A stretch of 64,000 bases of DNA from Pterobdella sp. o SKG-2022. Taxonomy: Eukaryota > Annelida > Clitellata > Hirudinida > Piscicolidae. The stretch is taken from contig OZ038320.1 of the NCBI GenBank assembly GCA_964035795.1, positions 17,874,589 to 17,938,588 of the forward strand. Direction: 5' to 3'. The translations under genes were made by a program, and so were the position numbers. The notes under the pieces were generated by a model. The model searched no databases. It was not told where the DNA came from and saw only the letters and a list, made by a program, of their open reading frames with translations. Below, piece by piece: positions 63,336-64,000 of this stretch. The number at the start of each line of letters is the position of its first letter. The first letter of the stretch is position 1.

Positions 63336-64000
63336 AAAAGTAGTGTCAGTATTCATATGCGTACTGGTAATGCTTCGGGCTTGGCTGGCTCCCGGGTGTG
63401 GAATGCAGAGTCCGACTCAGGCGAATCAAGTGAGCACCCGAAAACGACGTTCAGAGTAACTTCTTTGAATGTTAGTAGTTTAAAGAGCAGAGGCAATAAG
63501 GTGGTAGAGACTATGTCTCGGAGAAGAGTGGACATTTGTGCGATCCAAGAGCATAGATAGGGTGGTGGCACTGCGTCAAATCAATCCCGCATTTTGAAGG
63601 GCAAGAATTCAGCCTATAAGTTTTATTGGTGTGGCAATAAATCAAGTCTCGGCGGTGCTGGATTTCTTTGGCAGAAAAATGGACACAATGTTTTTGAAGT
63701 TTAACGAGTCTCAGACAGGATTCTAGTACTACGTCTTGTTCTTGAGGAGTCTGTGTTCACCTTTGTTTTAGTCTATGTCCCACAAGCTAGTTGTTCGAAT
63801 GAAGAAAAAACAATGTTTTATGATGAGTTGCAGAAATGTCTCTCAAAAGTACCATCTTCTGAGATTCTCATCCCATTGGGTGACTGGAATGGGCATGTTG
63901 GTTAGAAAGCTGGTGGTTTTGAAGACGTACATGGCGGTTTTGATTATGGCACCCGTAACTCTGAAGGTGAGCGAATTTTAGAATTCGCAATGGCCAACAA
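63336..64000 (+). mobile_element. LINE endonuclease region in a tropomodulin intron, with point-stop decay
   Basis: A single plus-strand frame carries an AP-type endonuclease domain: FRVTSLNVSSLKSRG, DICAIQEHR (catalytic Glu), FTFVLVYVPQ, then IPLGDWNGHVG (Asp/Asn pair), GTRNSEGERILEFA. It is interrupted by stops at 63558-63560, 63702-63704 and 63903-63905, each explicable by one transition, with no frameshift. The element runs off the window; its RT is not seen. The family resembles the one whose C-terminus lies at 21.3 kb. Confidence 0.85.

Overview
The window is a strongly A+T-rich piece of an animal nuclear genome. Evidence: multi-exon genes with GT-AG introns, animal protein families (MED23, TMEM230, tropomodulin, a SUEL-lectin/CUB protein), and LINE, SINE, Tc1/mariner and MITE-like debris. 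Nothing bacterial or organellar was seen. A protostome invertebrate is plausible, but the species cannot be named. Exons below were joined by hand from splice sites, codon phase and resemblance to known families, without alignment software.

Layout: (1) About 0.6-13.4 kb, minus strand: most of a secreted or membrane protein with a SUEL lectin domain followed by a CUB domain, which carries a roughly 300-residue low-complexity insert. Its 9.5-kb intron holds a long uninterrupted CTA-repeat array. The gene's first exon was not firmly found, and its end probably lies beyond base 1. (2) 13.4-26.7 kb: no convincing gene; a LINE 3' end, simple repeats and hairpins. (3) 26.8-31.7 kb: a head-to-head pair, TMEM230 (minus) and a novel-looking 529-residue protein (plus) with a degenerate dual-specificity-phosphatase-like C-terminus, their start codons about 215 bp apart. 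(4) 31.8-34.8 kb: no gene, partly decayed repeat. (5) 34.8-50.05 kb, plus: complete MED23 in 38 coding exons, 1,429 codons, with consistent phase at every junction. (6) 50.9-61.7 kb: a mobile-element district with three copies of a MITE-like repeat, a 3-kb LINE between ~212-bp direct repeats, a tRNA-derived SINE whose tail resembles that LINE's tail, a Tc1 fragment, an RT fragment, and an intronless frameshifted ORF with paired SILK and RVxF (PP1-docking) motifs. (7) 62.0 kb to the end, plus: the first three coding exons of tropomodulin, then a decayed LINE endonuclease in the next intron.

The host genes act in different processes: MED23 in transcription, TMEM230 in vesicle membranes, tropomodulin at actin pointed ends, and the SUEL/CUB protein outside the cell or on its surface. 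There is no operon logic; the only architectural link is the divergent TMEM230/phosphatase-like pair.
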